This document shows positions 1 through 10,251 of a DNA stretch of 64,000 nt, one piece after another (positions within the stretch are counted from its first letter, which is position 1; the number at the start of each line of letters is the position of its first letter). Both the position numbers and the translations under genes were made by a program. Under the pieces are notes generated by a model, which ran no database searches, was not told the origin of the DNA, and saw only the letters and a program-made list of their open reading frames with translations. The stretch is taken from NCBI GenBank assembly GCA_024742575.1, contig JANSYF010000006.1, positions 23,306-87,305 on the forward strand. Direction: 5' to 3'. The DNA comes from Paracoccaceae bacterium (lineage in GTDB: Bacteria; Pseudomonadota; Alphaproteobacteria; Rhodobacterales; Rhodobacteraceae).

Positions 1-1307
1 CGGAAATGGCGACCGTTCGTCACAACGTGCCGACCCGCGCTCCAAACTTCGCGAATACAGGATTGGCCGCCGCCACCAAAGATAAGGCTGTCGAGCACAG
101 CATCTCCGTGGCGATTGCAAAGCCATTCGTTGTCATCATCCAACGCGACAAGATCTGCCAAAGCTTTAACTTCGATACGACCACTGTTGCGGCCGCCCGC
201 GCGTGCGCCACCGTTTGCTGCGATGTCGAACAAGACGCGACCGGTTGAACGGTCGCGCGTTGCCAATGCAGCTCTAGACCGGTCTCGCAGACGTTGAGAA
301 TACTCAAGCGTCTTCAATTCATCGAACAGGGAAATCTGGATATTGGAGTCAGACCCAAAACCGACCGCCCCCTCTGCGTCCAAATACGTCGTGCCGTTGA
401 AGATGCCATCGCCAAGGCTCGACTCCGTGATCGGGCAAAGACCTGCAACAGCACCGGTTTGCGCAAGCGCAATTGTCTCTGTGTTCGTCATCTGTGTGCA
501 ATGGATCAGACACCACCGTGCGTCGACCGGGTGATTGTCCAGCAGCCATTCGGTTGGCCGAGCATTGAAATGCGCAAAGACCTCGTCAACCTCGGCCACC
601 TGTTCAGCAAGATGCATGTGAACAGGGCCCGTTGCCGAATGTTCTACGACAGTGCGCAAGCCCGACGGGTCCACTGCGCGCAGGGAATGTGGCGCAACGC
701 CAATGGCATTGTCCGCGAAGCCGTGGACAAGCGCAGCCGCAGCGTCAGCATGCAAACTCAGAAAACGGTCGGGATCATTACCGAACCGCTGCTGGCCGCC
801 ATTCAGAGAACGCAAGTCACACCCGCCAAACTGGTAATAAACAGGCAGTAAGGTCAGACCGATCCCAGCTGCACAGGAAGCGGCCACGATCCTTTCTGAC
901 ATTTCCCCAAGGTTGGCATAGGGTACGCCGCCCACGTCGTGGTGCAGGTAGTGAAACTCTGCGACCGCACCAAACCCGGCTTCGAGCATTTCCATGAAAA
1001 CAAGTGCTGCAATCGCTTCGACATCTTCCGGCGTCAACTGGTCAAGGAACTTGTACATCAGCCGACGCCAGCTCCAGAAACTGTCCTTTGGGTCGGGACC
1101 TTTTGCTTCGGTCAGTCCCGCCATAGCCCTTTGAAATGAATGGCTGTGAAGATTGTGCGGCGCTGGCAGCAAGACCCCGGCACGGTGGGTCGGCGCTTGC
1201 GAGAAAGACCCAACGTGTTCGATTCGCCCCTTCTCGCAGATCGTCACCTCGCGATCCGATTGCCATCCAGAGGGAGTAAGGCACTGTTTCGCGTGGATGA
1301 TCTGCAC
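1..1307 (-). CDS. hutF: Formimidoylglutamate deiminase HutF (3' end outside window)
   Basis: The reverse strand is open without a stop from the left edge to position 1343. It encodes an amidohydrolase-family formimidoylglutamate deiminase, which converts N-formimino-L-glutamate to N-formyl-L-glutamate and ammonia, the step that feeds HutG. Seen: the metal-binding HxH in NLHSHSFQRAMAGL, then HMHLAEQ, HCTQM and the late GFGSDSN motif typical of HutF. The C-terminus reads past the window edge. An ATG at 1343 is available, but it lies inside the palindromic operator at 1331-1344. I prefer the GTG at 1307, which has a GGAG 8 bases upstream and begins with the usual family N-terminus (QIIHAKQCLTP). 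Divergent from hutI, sharing one short promoter region. Confidence 0.93.
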   Translation of the reverse strand, partial: MQIIHAKQCLTPSGWQSDREVTICEKGRIEHVGSFSQAPTHRAGVLLPAPHNLHSHSFQRAMAGLTEAKGPDPKDSFWSWRRLMYKFLDQLTPEDVEAIAALVFMEMLEAGFGAVAEFHYLHHDVGGVPYANLGEMSERIVAASCAAGIGLTLLPVYYQFGGCDLRSLNGGQQRFGNDPDRFLSLHADAAAALVHGFADNAIGVAPHSLRAVDPSGLRTVVEHSATGPVHMHLAEQVAEVDEVFAHFNARPTEWLLDNHPVDARWCLIHCTQMTNTETIALAQTGAVAGLCPITESSLGDGIFNGTTYLDAEGAVGFGSDSNIQISLFDELKTLEYSQRLRDRSRAALATRDRSTGRVLFDIAANGGARAGGRNSGRIEVKALADLVALDDDNEWLCNRHGDAVLDSLIFGGGGQSCIREVWSAGRHVVTNGRHF

Positions 1308-1330
1308 GTCAACAACTCCATTGACAATTT

Positions 1331-1344
1331 TATGTAGGTACATA
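1331..1344. promoter_or_regulatory. Palindromic operator between hutF and hutI
   Basis: The sequence TATGTA-GG-TACATA is a perfect 6-2-6 palindrome in the AT-rich gap between the divergent hutF and hutI genes. HutC, a GntR-family repressor, controls hut genes in many proteobacteria and binds GT..AC-type palindromes, so this is the likely operator. No hutC gene is seen in the window. Position and symmetry are seen; assignment to HutC is inferred. Confidence 0.6.
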
Positions 1345-1379
1345 TTAATTTTAAAAGGGATTTATTGCAAGGAAGACAA

Positions 1380-2582
1380 ATGCCGCAACACTTTGTCATT
1401 TCCGGAGCAAAGATAGCCACTTTGGTGCATGAGGCTTATGGGTACGACCTGCTCGAAGACGCAGCCATCGTGGTTGACGGTGACACCGTCGCTTGGGTTG
1501 GCCCTTCAGCCGATGTCCCCTCCAGCTACAGCGAGTTCGAACACCAAGATCATACAGGTCGATTGATCACTCCCGCGCTCATCGACTGTCACACGCACAT
1601 CGTTCACGGCGGCAATCGCGCCCGCGAATTCGAAATGCGGCTGAACGGTGCCAGCTATGAAGAGATCGCCCGCGCCGGGGGGGGGATCGTGTCCACCGTT
1701 GCGGCCACACGTGGGGCCTCAGAGGCCGAGTTGCTGCAAAACGCCCTGCCCCGCATCGACGCGCTAATTGCCCAAGGTGTCGCAACGGTCGAGATCAAGT
1801 CGGGTTACGGGCTGGACCACGACACCGAGTTGAAGATGCTGCGCGTCGCCCGTGCACTGGGCCGGGCCCGGCCGATCCGGGTTGTGACCAGTTTCCTTGG
1901 CGCGCATGCGGTCCCGAAGGGCAACGATGCGGACAGATATATCGACGACGTTTGCATCCCGGCACTGCGCGCGGCCCATGCCGAAGGCTTGGTCGATGCG
2001 GTAGACGGGTTCTGCGAAGGGATTGCCTTTGACACCGCGCAGATCGCGCGGGTGTTCGATGTGGCGCAGGAACTTGGCCTGCCAGTCAAACTGCATGCCG
2101 AGCAGCTGAGCCATCTAGGCGGGACAGCCCTTGCCGCAAAATACAGCGCGCTTTCCGCTGACCATGTGGAATACGCGACCGAGGAAGACGCCAAGGCGCT
2201 GGCCGCGTCCGGAACAGTGGCCGTTCTTTTGCCGGGCGCATTCTACACAATCCACGAAACCCAAGCGCCCCCAGTTCAGGCGTTCCGTGATAACGGCGTT
2301 TCGATGGCCGTGGGCACCGATTGGAACCCCGGCTCCTCACCTCTTGGGTCGATTCTGCTGGCGATGAACATGGCCTGCACCCTGTTCCGCCTCACACCGG
2401 CCGAGGCATTGGCGGGCACAACCCGCAATGCCGCGCGTGCGTTGGGTTTGAAGGATTGCGGCGTAATCGCCCCGGGAATGCGGGCCGATCTTGCAATCTG
2501 GAACGTCAGCGATCCAGCAGAATTGTCATACGGCATCGGGATCAACCCATTGCACCGACGTATGTTCGGAGGCGTCCTTTGA
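1380..2582 (+). CDS. hutI: Imidazolonepropionase HutI
   Basis: Hydrolyses 4-imidazolone-5-propanoate to N-formimino-L-glutamate, the third step of histidine degradation; cytoplasmic metal enzyme. Seen: amidohydrolase metal motif [12 protein letters not shown] near residue 75, [14 protein letters not shown] and [10 protein letters not shown] near the C-terminus, all typical of HutI. The start is the ATG at 1380, with AAGGAAG a few bases upstream, giving about 400 residues; the in-frame ATG at 1365 lacks such a site. First gene of hutI-hutH-hutG-hutU. Its TGA stop overlaps the TTG start of hutH. Confidence 0.96.
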   Translation: MPQHFVISGAKIATLVHEAYGYDLLEDAAIVVDGDTVAWVGPSADVPSSYSEFEHQDHTGRLITPALIDCHTHIVHGGNRAREFEMRLNGASYEEIARAGGGIVSTVAATRGASEAELLQNALPRIDALIAQGVATVEIKSGYGLDHDTELKMLRVARALGRARPIRVVTSFLGAHAVPKGNDADRYIDDVCIPALRAAHAEGLVDAVDGFCEGIAFDTAQIARVFDVAQELGLPVKLHAEQLSHLGGTALAAKYSALSADHVEYATEEDAKALAASGTVAVLLPGAFYTIHETQAPPVQAFRDNGVSMAVGTDWNPGSSPLGSILLAMNMACTLFRLTPAEALAGTTRNAARALGLKDCGVIAPGMRADLAIWNVSDPAELSYGIGINPLHRRMFGGVL

Positions 2583-4105
2583 CACACACCCTCACCCCCG
2601 GCGCAACCACATTGGCGCAGTTGGAATGCCTGTGGCGTAACGGCGATACAGTGGCGCTGAACCCATCGGCCCGCCCTGATGTCGAAGCGTCGGCTGCGCT
2701 GATTGCCATGGCTGCGCGCGGCAATGCGCCGGTTTATGGCGTCAACACGGGCTTCGGCAAACTGGCCTCGGTGCGGATCGCACCGGACGACACGGAAACC
2801 CTGCAACGCAACTTGATCCTGTCGCATTGCTGCGGCGTCGGGGAACCGTTGGAACCCGCGACCACACGGTTGATGATGGCGCTCAAGCTGGTGTCACTGG
2901 GGCGTGGCGCGTCAGGCGTGCGCTGGGACATCTGCGCCCTGATCGAGGCGATGCTGGCGCGCGGCGTGATCCCGGTGATCCCGGTGCAGGGATCGGTTGG
3001 GGCGTCGGGCGATCTGGCCCCGCTGGCGCATATGGCTGCGGTGATGATCGGGGCGGGCGAAGCTTTCATTGGCGGAGAGGTCATGCCCGGTGGCACGGCG
3101 CTCAAAAAAGCTGGGCTGACCCCCGTTGTTCTTGGCCCGAAAGAGGGCCTCGCACTGATCAACGGCACGCAGTTCTCAACCGCCTGCGCACTGACCGGGT
3201 TGTTCGAAGCATGGTGCGCTGCGCGGACGGCAATTGTCACCTCGGCATTGTCCACCGATGCGATCATGGGCTCCACCGCGCCGCTCAATCCGGCCATTCA
3301 TGCTTTGCGCGGGCATCGGGGCCAAATCGACGTGGCAACCGCGATGGCGCAACTGCTGGACGGCAGCGAAATCCGCGAAAGCCACAGGGACGGCGACACC
3401 CGTGTGCAGGACCCCTATTGCATACGTTGCCAACCGCAGGTCACCGGTGCCGCCATCGACCTGTTGCGCTTAGCCGCACGCACGCTTGAGATCGAGGCCA
3501 ATGCGGTGACGGACAACCCGCTTGTGATCGCGGAAACGGGCGAGATCCTGTCCGGTGGCAACTTCCACGCCGAACCCGTGGCCTTTGCCGCTGACCAGAT
3601 CGCGCTGGCCGTGGCCGAGATCGGTGCGATCGCACAGCGCCGGGTGGCGTTGATGGTCGATCCGACCCTCTCCTTTGACCTGCCGCCGTTCCTGACGCCG
3701 GAGCCAGGTCTGAATTCTGGTCTCATGATTGCCGAAGTGACAACCGCCGCCTTGATGAGCGAAAACAAACATCTGGCGAACCCCTGTTCGACCGACAGCA
3801 CACCGACCTCCGCCAATCAAGAGGACCATGTGAGCATGGCCGCCCATGGCGCACGGCGGCTGGGACGCATGACACAGAACCTGTCGGTCATCCTTGGGAT
3901 CGAAGCGATGTGCGCCGCCCAAGGTATTGAGCAACGTGCACCGCTCAAAACTTCGACAAGACTGCAAGCTGTAATGGCTAGCCTGCGCGCCGTCGTGCCT
4001 ACCCTTCAACAGGACCGCTATCTCGCCCCGGACATTCAACGCGCTGCGACCTGCGTGAGCCAAGACATGTTCGCGCAAGCCGCTGGTTTGGAGGTCTCGT
4101 TATGA
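2579..4105 (+). CDS. hutH: Histidine ammonia-lyase HutH
   Basis: Deaminates L-histidine to urocanate, the entry step of the pathway. The MIO cofactor tripeptide Ala-Ser-Gly is visible near residues 142-144 ([14 protein letters not shown]), and the upstream YGVNTGFG motif and the GTQFST segment are present. About 508 residues, normal for the family. The start must be a TTG at 2579: it overlaps the hutI stop as TTGA, has GGAGG 8 bases upstream and yields the expected N-terminus. The frame stays open upstream to 2321, but that part overlaps hutI and is not HutH-like. Overlaps hutG by ATGA. Confidence 0.95.
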   Translation: MTHTLTPGATTLAQLECLWRNGDTVALNPSARPDVEASAALIAMAARGNAPVYGVNTGFGKLASVRIAPDDTETLQRNLILSHCCGVGEPLEPATTRLMMALKLVSLGRGASGVRWDICALIEAMLARGVIPVIPVQGSVGASGDLAPLAHMAAVMIGAGEAFIGGEVMPGGTALKKAGLTPVVLGPKEGLALINGTQFSTACALTGLFEAWCAARTAIVTSALSTDAIMGSTAPLNPAIHALRGHRGQIDVATAMAQLLDGSEIRESHRDGDTRVQDPYCIRCQPQVTGAAIDLLRLAARTLEIEANAVTDNPLVIAETGEILSGGNFHAEPVAFAADQIALAVAEIGAIAQRRVALMVDPTLSFDLPPFLTPEPGLNSGLMIAEVTTAALMSENKHLANPCSTDSTPTSANQEDHVSMAAHGARRLGRMTQNLSVILGIEAMCAAQGIEQRAPLKTSTRLQAVMASLRAVVPTLQQDRYLAPDIQRAATCVSQDMFAQAAGLEVSL

Positions 4106-4893
4106 GCTTGATCGAGATCACCCGCGGTGACAGTCCGCTTGTTCTTGGCCTGCCGCATACGGGCACCGACATCCCCGGCGACTGCCTTGTTCGCCTGAAC
4201 GACACCGGACGCGCAATTGCGGATACGGATTGGCACATCCACACGCTTTATGACGGATTGATCGACGGTGCCACTGCTGTGCGCACGACGTTGCATCGCT
4301 ATGTCATCGACGTGAACCGCGACCCGTCAGGCGAAAGCCTGTATCCCGGTCAGAACACCACAGGGCTGTGCCCGCTGACCGATTTCGACGGGGTGCCGAT
4401 CTATCTTGAGGGGCAAGAGCCGGACGCCGCCGAGGTCGAACGACGCCGTCTGGCCTATCATGCGCCCTATCATTCAGCCCTTGAGGCCGAACTCGAACGG
4501 GTCAAGACGATCCACGGCTTTGCCCTGCTTTACGATTGCCATTCGATCCGGTCGCATATCCCGTTCCTCTTTGACGGCACCCTGCCCGACTTCAACATCG
4601 GCACCAATCTGGGCACGACCTGCGATTTGCAAATTGAGACACGCGTTCTGCAAATCTGCAAAGCCGCGGGTGGCTACACCAGCATCCTAAACGGGCGCTT
4701 CAAGGGCGGCTGGACCACGCGCCACTATGGTCGCCCCGCCGATGGCCTGCACGCCATCCAGATGGAACTGGCCCAGTCCACCTATCTGTCGTCCGAGGCC
4801 CCACCCTGGACCCATGACACCGACCGCGCAGACCGCCTGCGCGCACATCTCAAGATCATTCTGGAAACCCTGTCCGACTGGAGGCCCACATGA
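4102..4893 (+). CDS. hutG: N-formylglutamate deformylase HutG
   Basis: Hydrolyses N-formyl-L-glutamate to glutamate and formate, completing the HutF branch of histidine degradation. Seen: the FGase-family N-terminus with [11 protein letters not shown], the DTDWHIH segment, [10 protein letters not shown] and [11 protein letters not shown]. 263 residues, the usual size. Four-base ATGA overlaps with hutH upstream and hutU downstream indicate translational coupling. Together with hutF this shows the five-step route that runs through N-formylglutamate rather than direct formamide release. Confidence 0.95.
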   Translation: MSLIEITRGDSPLVLGLPHTGTDIPGDCLVRLNDTGRAIADTDWHIHTLYDGLIDGATAVRTTLHRYVIDVNRDPSGESLYPGQNTTGLCPLTDFDGVPIYLEGQEPDAAEVERRRLAYHAPYHSALEAELERVKTIHGFALLYDCHSIRSHIPFLFDGTLPDFNIGTNLGTTCDLQIETRVLQICKAAGGYTSILNGRFKGGWTTRHYGRPADGLHAIQMELAQSTYLSSEAPPWTHDTDRADRLRAHLKIILETLSDWRPT

Positions 4894-6560
4894 GCGACCC
4901 CCGCAAGAACACCCGCGATGTCTATCCGCCGACCGGCCCGGAACTGAACGCCAAAAGCTGGCAGACCGAAGCGCCTTTGCGAATGTTGATGAACAACCTG
5001 CACCCCGATGTGGCAGAAAACCCGCATGAACTGGTGGTCTATGGCGGGATCGGGCGCGCCGCGCGGACATGGCAGGATTTCGATGCCATTGTCGCCAGCC
5101 TAAAGGAGTTGGAAGCGGACGAAACGCTGGTGGTGCAATCTGGCAAGCCGATCGCCATCGTCAAAACCCACACCGATGCGCCGCGCGTGCTGATCGCCAA
5201 CTCGAACCTCGTACCGCATTGGGCGAACTGGGATCATTTCAACGAACTGGATAAAAAGGGTCTGGCCATGTACGGCCAGATGACTGCGGGTTCGTGGATT
5301 TATATAGGCACACAGGGCATCGTTCAGGGCACCTATGAGACCTTCGCCGAAGCTGGGCGGCAGCACTACGGCGGCGATCTGACCGGCAAGTGGATCCTGA
5401 CCGGTGGACTGGGCGGCATGGGAGGGGCGCAGCCTTTGGCGGCGGTGATGGCTGGCGCATGTTGCCTGGCGGTCGAGTGCAACCCCGACAGCATCGAATT
5501 CCGCCTGCGCACCCGTTACCTCGACGAAAAAGCCGACACGCTGGACGAAGCTTTGGCGATGATTGACCGCTGGACCAAGGCGGGTGAAGCCAAGTCTGTG
5601 GGGCTATTGGGCAACGCGGCGGACGTGTTCCCCGAACTGTTCAAACGCGGTGTGCGGCCCGACATGGTCACCGACCAGACCAGTGCGCACGACCCGATCA
5701 ACGGATACCTGCCGCAGGGCTGGAGCATGGCAGAATGGCGCGAGAAGCGGGAAAGCAACCCCAAAGCGGTGGAAACGGCCGCGCGCGCCAGCATGAAAAC
5801 CCATGTCGCCGCGATGGTCGATTTCTGGAACGCCGGTGTGCCAACTTTGGATTACGGCAACAATATTCGTCAGGTGGCACTGGATGAAGGGTTGGAAAAC
5901 GCGTTCGCCTTCCCCGGTTTCGTGCCTGCCTATATTCGCCCGCTCTTCTGTCGCGGCATTGGTCCGTTCCGTTGGTGCGCGCTGTCGGGCGATCCCGAGG
6001 ATATCTACAAAACCGACCAGAAGATGAAAGAATTGTTCCCCGACAACGCCCATCTGCACAATTGGCTGGACATGGCGCGTGAGCGCATTGCGTTCCAAGG
6101 TCTGCCTGCGCGGATCTGTTGGATCGGCTTGGGCGACCGTCACAAAGCGGGACTTGCTTTCAACGAAATGGTGGCCAGTGGCGAGCTAAAAGCGCCCGTG
6201 GTGATCGGACGCGACCATCTGGACAGCGGATCGGTCGCCAGCCCCAATCGCGAAACCGAAGCGATGAAAGACGGGTCGGACGCCGTGTCCGACTGGCCGC
6301 TCCTCAATGCGCTGGTGAACACAGCTTCAGGCGCCACATGGGTCAGCCTGCATCACGGTGGCGGTGTTGGCATGGGCTTTAGCCAGCATGCTGGTGTGGT
6401 GATCTGTGCCGACGGCACGCCTGAGGCCGCGAAACGCCTTGAGCGCGTCCTATGGAACGATCCCGCGAGCGGTGTCTGGCGGCATGCGGACGCCGGCTAC
6501 GAGGACGCCATCGACTGCGCCCGCGAACACGGGTTGCGCCTGCCGCGCATCCTTGGATGA
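4890..6560 (+). CDS. hutU: Urocanate hydratase HutU
   Basis: Converts urocanate to 4-imidazolone-5-propanoate using tightly bound NAD+ as an electrophile. Seen: the family N-terminus with [16 protein letters not shown], the glycine-rich [12 protein letters not shown] nucleotide-binding segment near residue 170, and [17 protein letters not shown] containing the conserved cysteine. 556 residues, normal length. Start ATG overlaps the hutG stop. No convincing terminator was seen in the 72-base gap to the TRAP gene downstream, so that transporter may be co-transcribed. Confidence 0.96.
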   Translation: MSDPRKNTRDVYPPTGPELNAKSWQTEAPLRMLMNNLHPDVAENPHELVVYGGIGRAARTWQDFDAIVASLKELEADETLVVQSGKPIAIVKTHTDAPRVLIANSNLVPHWANWDHFNELDKKGLAMYGQMTAGSWIYIGTQGIVQGTYETFAEAGRQHYGGDLTGKWILTGGLGGMGGAQPLAAVMAGACCLAVECNPDSIEFRLRTRYLDEKADTLDEALAMIDRWTKAGEAKSVGLLGNAADVFPELFKRGVRPDMVTDQTSAHDPINGYLPQGWSMAEWREKRESNPKAVETAARASMKTHVAAMVDFWNAGVPTLDYGNNIRQVALDEGLENAFAFPGFVPAYIRPLFCRGIGPFRWCALSGDPEDIYKTDQKMKELFPDNAHLHNWLDMARERIAFQGLPARICWIGLGDRHKAGLAFNEMVASGELKAPVVIGRDHLDSGSVASPNRETEAMKDGSDAVSDWPLLNALVNTASGATWVSLHHGGGVGMGFSQHAGVVICADGTPEAAKRLERVLWNDPASGVWRHADAGYEDAIDCAREHGLRLPRILG

Positions 6561-6632
6561 CCCATTTATGAAGGCCGCGTCAGACGGTCGATCCCCCAAC
6601 CTGAAACACCAACCAACACGGAGACTTAGAAC

Positions 6633-7718
6633 ATGAACCGACGTAAGTTCCTGAAGACCGGCGCTATTGGTGCCGCGGCAACCACGCTGGCGGCCCCAGC
6701 TATCGCGCAGGACGTGCGCAATTGGAAACTTGTGACCGCTTGGCCGAAAAACCTGCCCGGACCTGGAGTGGCTGCGCAAACACTGGCAGACCGGATCACC
6801 ACGCTGTCGGGTGGGCGGATCAATGTCACACTCTACGCGGCAGGCGAAATTGTTCCCGGTCGTGGCGTGTTCGACGCGGTATCGGAAGGCACAGCAGAAC
6901 TATATCACGCTGTGCCCGCCTATTGGGGCAGCAAATCCAAAGGTATCTTGCTGTTTGGATCACAGCCCTTTGGATTGCGTGCCGATGAGCAATTCGGCTG
7001 GATGTATCATGGCGGCGGTCAGGCGCTTTACGACGAGATGTACGCACGGTTTGGCATCAAGCCGTTCCTGTGCGGTAACTCTGGCCCGCAATGGGCAGGC
7101 TGGTTCAAGAACGAAATCAATTCGGTCGAAGACCTCAAAGGCCTCAAGTTTCGCACCACCGGCATCGCCTCTCAGATGGCGGCTAAATTGGGCATGGCAG
7201 CCGAAGCCATGAGCGGCCCAGCGATGTTTCAGGCGTTGCAGACAGGCGCTCTGGATGCGGGCGAATTCATCGGGCCTTGGACGGACTCTGCGCTCGGCTA
7301 TTATCAAGTCGCACCACATTACTACTGGCCTGGTGTCGGCGAGCCGTCTTCTGCCGAAGAATGCGGTGTAAACGCAGAGGTATTTGCCGAACTTCCCGAC
7401 GACCTTAAGGAAGTCGTAACCCAAGCGTGCCACGGGCTGTATAACCCCGTGTGGACCGAATACATGACCAAACACGCGCAGTCTCTCAAGACGCTGGTCG
7501 AGGAAAATGGCGTTCAGGTTCACAAGCTGCCTGACGATGTGATCACCGCGATGGGTGTGGCCGCCGGCGAAATCATGGAAGAGTACCGCGCTGATGACGA
7601 TGAACTGGTGGTGCGCATCACCGAAAGCTTTATCGCCTATCGCGATCTTGTGGGCGGTTACATGTCTTATGCCGACAACGGCCAGATGAACGCCCGCGCT
7701 GGCGTTCTCGGCTACTGA
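6633..7718 (+). CDS. TRAP transporter substrate-binding protein DctP-type, in the hut operon
   Basis: Periplasmic solute-binding protein of a tripartite ATP-independent transporter, 361 residues. The N-terminus MNRRKFLKTG followed by an Ala-rich stretch ending AIAQ is a Tat-type signal. The mature protein looks like the 2-oxoacid/TakP branch of DctP proteins (WPKNLPGPGVAAQTLADRI, PAYWGSKSK, GLKFRTTG). The GGAG before the ATG fits. It follows hutU by 72 bases and overlaps the small membrane subunit at TGATG. Position suggests uptake of histidine, urocanate or a related acid; the substrate is inferred from context only. Confidence 0.9.
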   Translation: MNRRKFLKTGAIGAAATTLAAPAIAQDVRNWKLVTAWPKNLPGPGVAAQTLADRITTLSGGRINVTLYAAGEIVPGRGVFDAVSEGTAELYHAVPAYWGSKSKGILLFGSQPFGLRADEQFGWMYHGGGQALYDEMYARFGIKPFLCGNSGPQWAGWFKNEINSVEDLKGLKFRTTGIASQMAAKLGMAAEAMSGPAMFQALQTGALDAGEFIGPWTDSALGYYQVAPHYYWPGVGEPSSAEECGVNAEVFAELPDDLKEVVTQACHGLYNPVWTEYMTKHAQSLKTLVEENGVQVHKLPDDVITAMGVAAGEIMEEYRADDDELVVRITESFIAYRDLVGGYMSYADNGQMNARAGVLGY

Positions 7719-7771
7719 TGTTCAATCGGTGCGCGGCCCCGCGTCGCGCACCGCCTTGCGCAAGGGGCTTG

Positions 7772-8272
7772 ATGATGCTTGGCATTGCAAATGCAATCGA
7801 CCGGATGAACAGCACGGTGGCCGATTGGGTCCGCTGGCTGGCGTTGATCATGGTCCTTGTTCAATTCTGCATTGTCATCGGGCGATATGTTTTCGGCTTC
7901 AACTCGATCGCGGCACAGGAAAGCGTGCTCTATATGCACGCCACCCTGTTCATGCTGGGTGCGGGCTTTACCCTGCTGGTCGATAAACACGTCCGTGTGG
8001 ATGTTTTCTATGCCAAGGTTAGCGATGCCGCCCGGCGCCGTATCGACATCTTCGGGCACATATTCTTGCTGATCCCGTCCATGACCGCCTTGCTCTATTG
8101 GTCCTGGCCCTCGGTGCGCAATTCTTGGAAAATCCTTGAAGGCCCCATTTCCGTCGGTGGGATCGAAGCGGTTTTTCTGCTGAAATCCCTGATTCCAGCG
8201 TTCTGTATCCTGATCCTGCTTCAGTCGCTCTCGCTCTTGGTGCGCCTGTTCCATGAGAGGTCAACTTCGTGA
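7772..8272 (+). CDS. TRAP transporter small membrane subunit DctQ-type
   Basis: Small permease subunit, about 166 residues with four hydrophobic segments (VRWLALIMVLVQFCIVIG near the N-terminus and three more). The frame is open from an ATG at 7718 that touches the dctP stop. The ATG at 7772 has AAGGGG upstream and gives the usual N-terminus (MMLGIANAIDRMN), so I use that. It couples to the large subunit through a GTGA overlap. Confidence 0.85.
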   Translation: MMLGIANAIDRMNSTVADWVRWLALIMVLVQFCIVIGRYVFGFNSIAAQESVLYMHATLFMLGAGFTLLVDKHVRVDVFYAKVSDAARRRIDIFGHIFLLIPSMTALLYWSWPSVRNSWKILEGPISVGGIEAVFLLKSLIPAFCILILLQSLSLLVRLFHERSTS

Positions 8273-9819
8273 GCGAATACCTCGACCTGATCATGTTCGC
8301 GGTCCTGATGGTAGCGATCCTGTCCGGCTTTCCGGTTTCCTTTGCTATTGCTGGCGTTGCAGTTGCCTTTGCCTATTTTGGTTGGATGCATGGCGTGATG
8401 GACGTGTCCTTGCTGGGTGCGCTGGGTCAACGCGCCTTTGGGCTGATCACAAACACGACGCTTATTGCCATCCCTGTCTTTGTTCTAATGGGGGCGATCC
8501 TTGAAAAGAGCAGGATCGCCGAAGAGTTACTCGATACCATGGGGCGCAGTTTCGGCCAGTTGCGCGGGGGGGTGGGCATCTCGGTGGTTCTGGTCGGTGC
8601 TCTGCTGGCCGCATCCACGGGTATCGTCGGTGCGACTGTCGTGGCGATGGGTATGATCGCCCTGCCCTCAATGCTGCGTGCGGGCTACAGTCCCTCGGTT
8701 GCTTCAGGCATCGTTTGCACAGCTGGAACACTTGGGCAGATCATCCCACCCTCGACGCTCTTGATCATTCTCGCGGACGTCATGTCCAACGCCTTTCAGC
8801 AGGCGCAATACGAACAGGGTAAGTTCTCGGTTGAAGCTTTGTCGGTCGGCCAATTCTTTGCCGCTGCAATTATTCCCGGACTGCTTCTGGTAACACTTTA
8901 CCTTGCTTATGTTCTGATCCGTGGTGTCCTGCGCCCCCAGGACATGCCGCCTGCTGATATCGGTCTTGCACGCCCTGACAGGCGCGAAATCCTAGCCGCC
9001 ATCGTGCCACCAGTCCTTTTGATCTTCGCCGTACTGGGGGCTATCCTAGGTGGTGTCGCCACCCCCACCGAAGCCGCATCTGTTGGCGCTATCGGCGCGC
9101 TACTGATGGCTGGGCGCAAGATCGGAATCAATCCCAGACTGATCTTGGTCGGGGCCGCTGCGCTGGTCCTGCTTGGACTTCTGGCGGGGCTCTATCCGGT
9201 GCGCCTGCAACGCAACGACAATGGTGCAATAGAATGGGTGATCGGTGGCGCATACATCATTCTGGCACTGATCGGCCTTGTTGCTGTCGGCTTCGCGTTG
9301 CGTGCGTCCGTCCGTAAAAGGGTCATCCACGATGCAATGTCTTCAACGCTGACCATGACAGCAATGATCTTTGCCACAATCCTCGCTGCGGGCTTCTTCT
9401 CATTGGTCTTCATCGGCCTTGGTGGAGAAGAACGAGTGGCGCATCTTCTAGAGAACCTGCCCGGTGGTGCCAATGGCGCACTTCTGTTTGTGATGATCTT
9501 TGTCTTCATCCTCGGGTTTTTCCTCGACTTCGTGGAAATCTCGGTCATCGTACTGCCGCTGGTTGCCCCCACATTGATCCTCATGGGACACGACCCGATT
9601 TGGCTCGGAATCCTTTTGGCGATCAACCTGCAAACCAGCTTCCTGACGCCACCCTTTGGCTTTTCGTTGTTCTACCTGCGCGCCGCCGCGCCACCAGAAA
9701 TCAGGACCGAACAGATCTACAAGGGTGTCGTTCCCTTTATCGGTTTGCAGGCATTAGGGGTCATGCTTGTCTGGGCGTTGCCGTTCCTCGCGACATGGTT
9801 GCCAGACGTGCTTTTTTAG
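8269..9819 (+). CDS. TRAP transporter large membrane subunit DctM-type
   Basis: Twelve-helix-class permease subunit that carries the sodium-driven transport step. 516 residues, longer than the usual ~430 because of an extra segment around residues 280-345 that includes the charged NDNGAIEW stretch; a similar extension is common in the 2-oxoacid-like branch. Seen: GFPVSFAIAGVA, GQIIPPSTLLIILADVMSN and a C-terminal LGFFLDFVEISVIVLPL segment. The start is a GTG at 8269 overlapping the DctQ stop. Last gene of the hut-linked group. Confidence 0.9.
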   Translation: MSEYLDLIMFAVLMVAILSGFPVSFAIAGVAVAFAYFGWMHGVMDVSLLGALGQRAFGLITNTTLIAIPVFVLMGAILEKSRIAEELLDTMGRSFGQLRGGVGISVVLVGALLAASTGIVGATVVAMGMIALPSMLRAGYSPSVASGIVCTAGTLGQIIPPSTLLIILADVMSNAFQQAQYEQGKFSVEALSVGQFFAAAIIPGLLLVTLYLAYVLIRGVLRPQDMPPADIGLARPDRREILAAIVPPVLLIFAVLGAILGGVATPTEAASVGAIGALLMAGRKIGINPRLILVGAAALVLLGLLAGLYPVRLQRNDNGAIEWVIGGAYIILALIGLVAVGFALRASVRKRVIHDAMSSTLTMTAMIFATILAAGFFSLVFIGLGGEERVAHLLENLPGGANGALLFVMIFVFILGFFLDFVEISVIVLPLVAPTLILMGHDPIWLGILLAINLQTSFLTPPFGFSLFYLRAAAPPEIRTEQIYKGVVPFIGLQALGVMLVWALPFLATWLPDVLF

Positions 9820-10251
9820 GGTCGTGGCAGGAACCGGCAAACCATTGCACCATCCAAACAGGGCATCTCGGTTCCTTACACCATAAACTGGCCATCGTTC
9901 CTATGTGAACGGGTATCAAAGAAACGGATCACCAAATGCGCGATCAAAACGTGCACAGCTGACGGGCAAACGCCGCGCGGCCAACTTCAACAATGATCTA
10001 GTCGGCAAAACCCAACATGAGATCGCAAGTCGCGTTGGTGGCTTTGTTGACGGTGTTCAAAGGCTTACAGCATTCGGCTGGAGTGCCTGTTTTACTATTC
10101 CAGCTCTGCCTTACGCGGCACATGTTCATTTTGTTATCGCGACACGTCGCTCACCTGCAAACCACCTGCCACCTCTGGGCTGGTGTCTTGATCAGTTGGT
10201 TTTTTTCAGAAGTCCATTCGAGATATAAACGTTTGGAATAAAGCCAAAATA
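9820..10251. other. Gap between TRAP permease and oxyR, no supported gene
   Basis: This 432-base stretch separates two converging genes. I see one 7-bp inverted repeat (GGAACCG at 9830-9836, CGGTTCC at 9869-9875) with a long loop and no U-run, so a weak terminator at best. An open frame at 9905-10228 has no recognisable protein features and unlikely composition; I do not call it. Confidence 0.4.

Noticed and set aside
294..851. Plus-strand open frame of 185 residues
   Set aside because: It lies fully antisense to hutF, whose reverse frame is continuous and shows family motifs. The plus frame has no recognisable features.
9905..10228. Plus-strand open frame of 107 residues between the TRAP permease and oxyR
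   Set aside because: No ribosome site, motif or known neighbour role; treated as non-coding.
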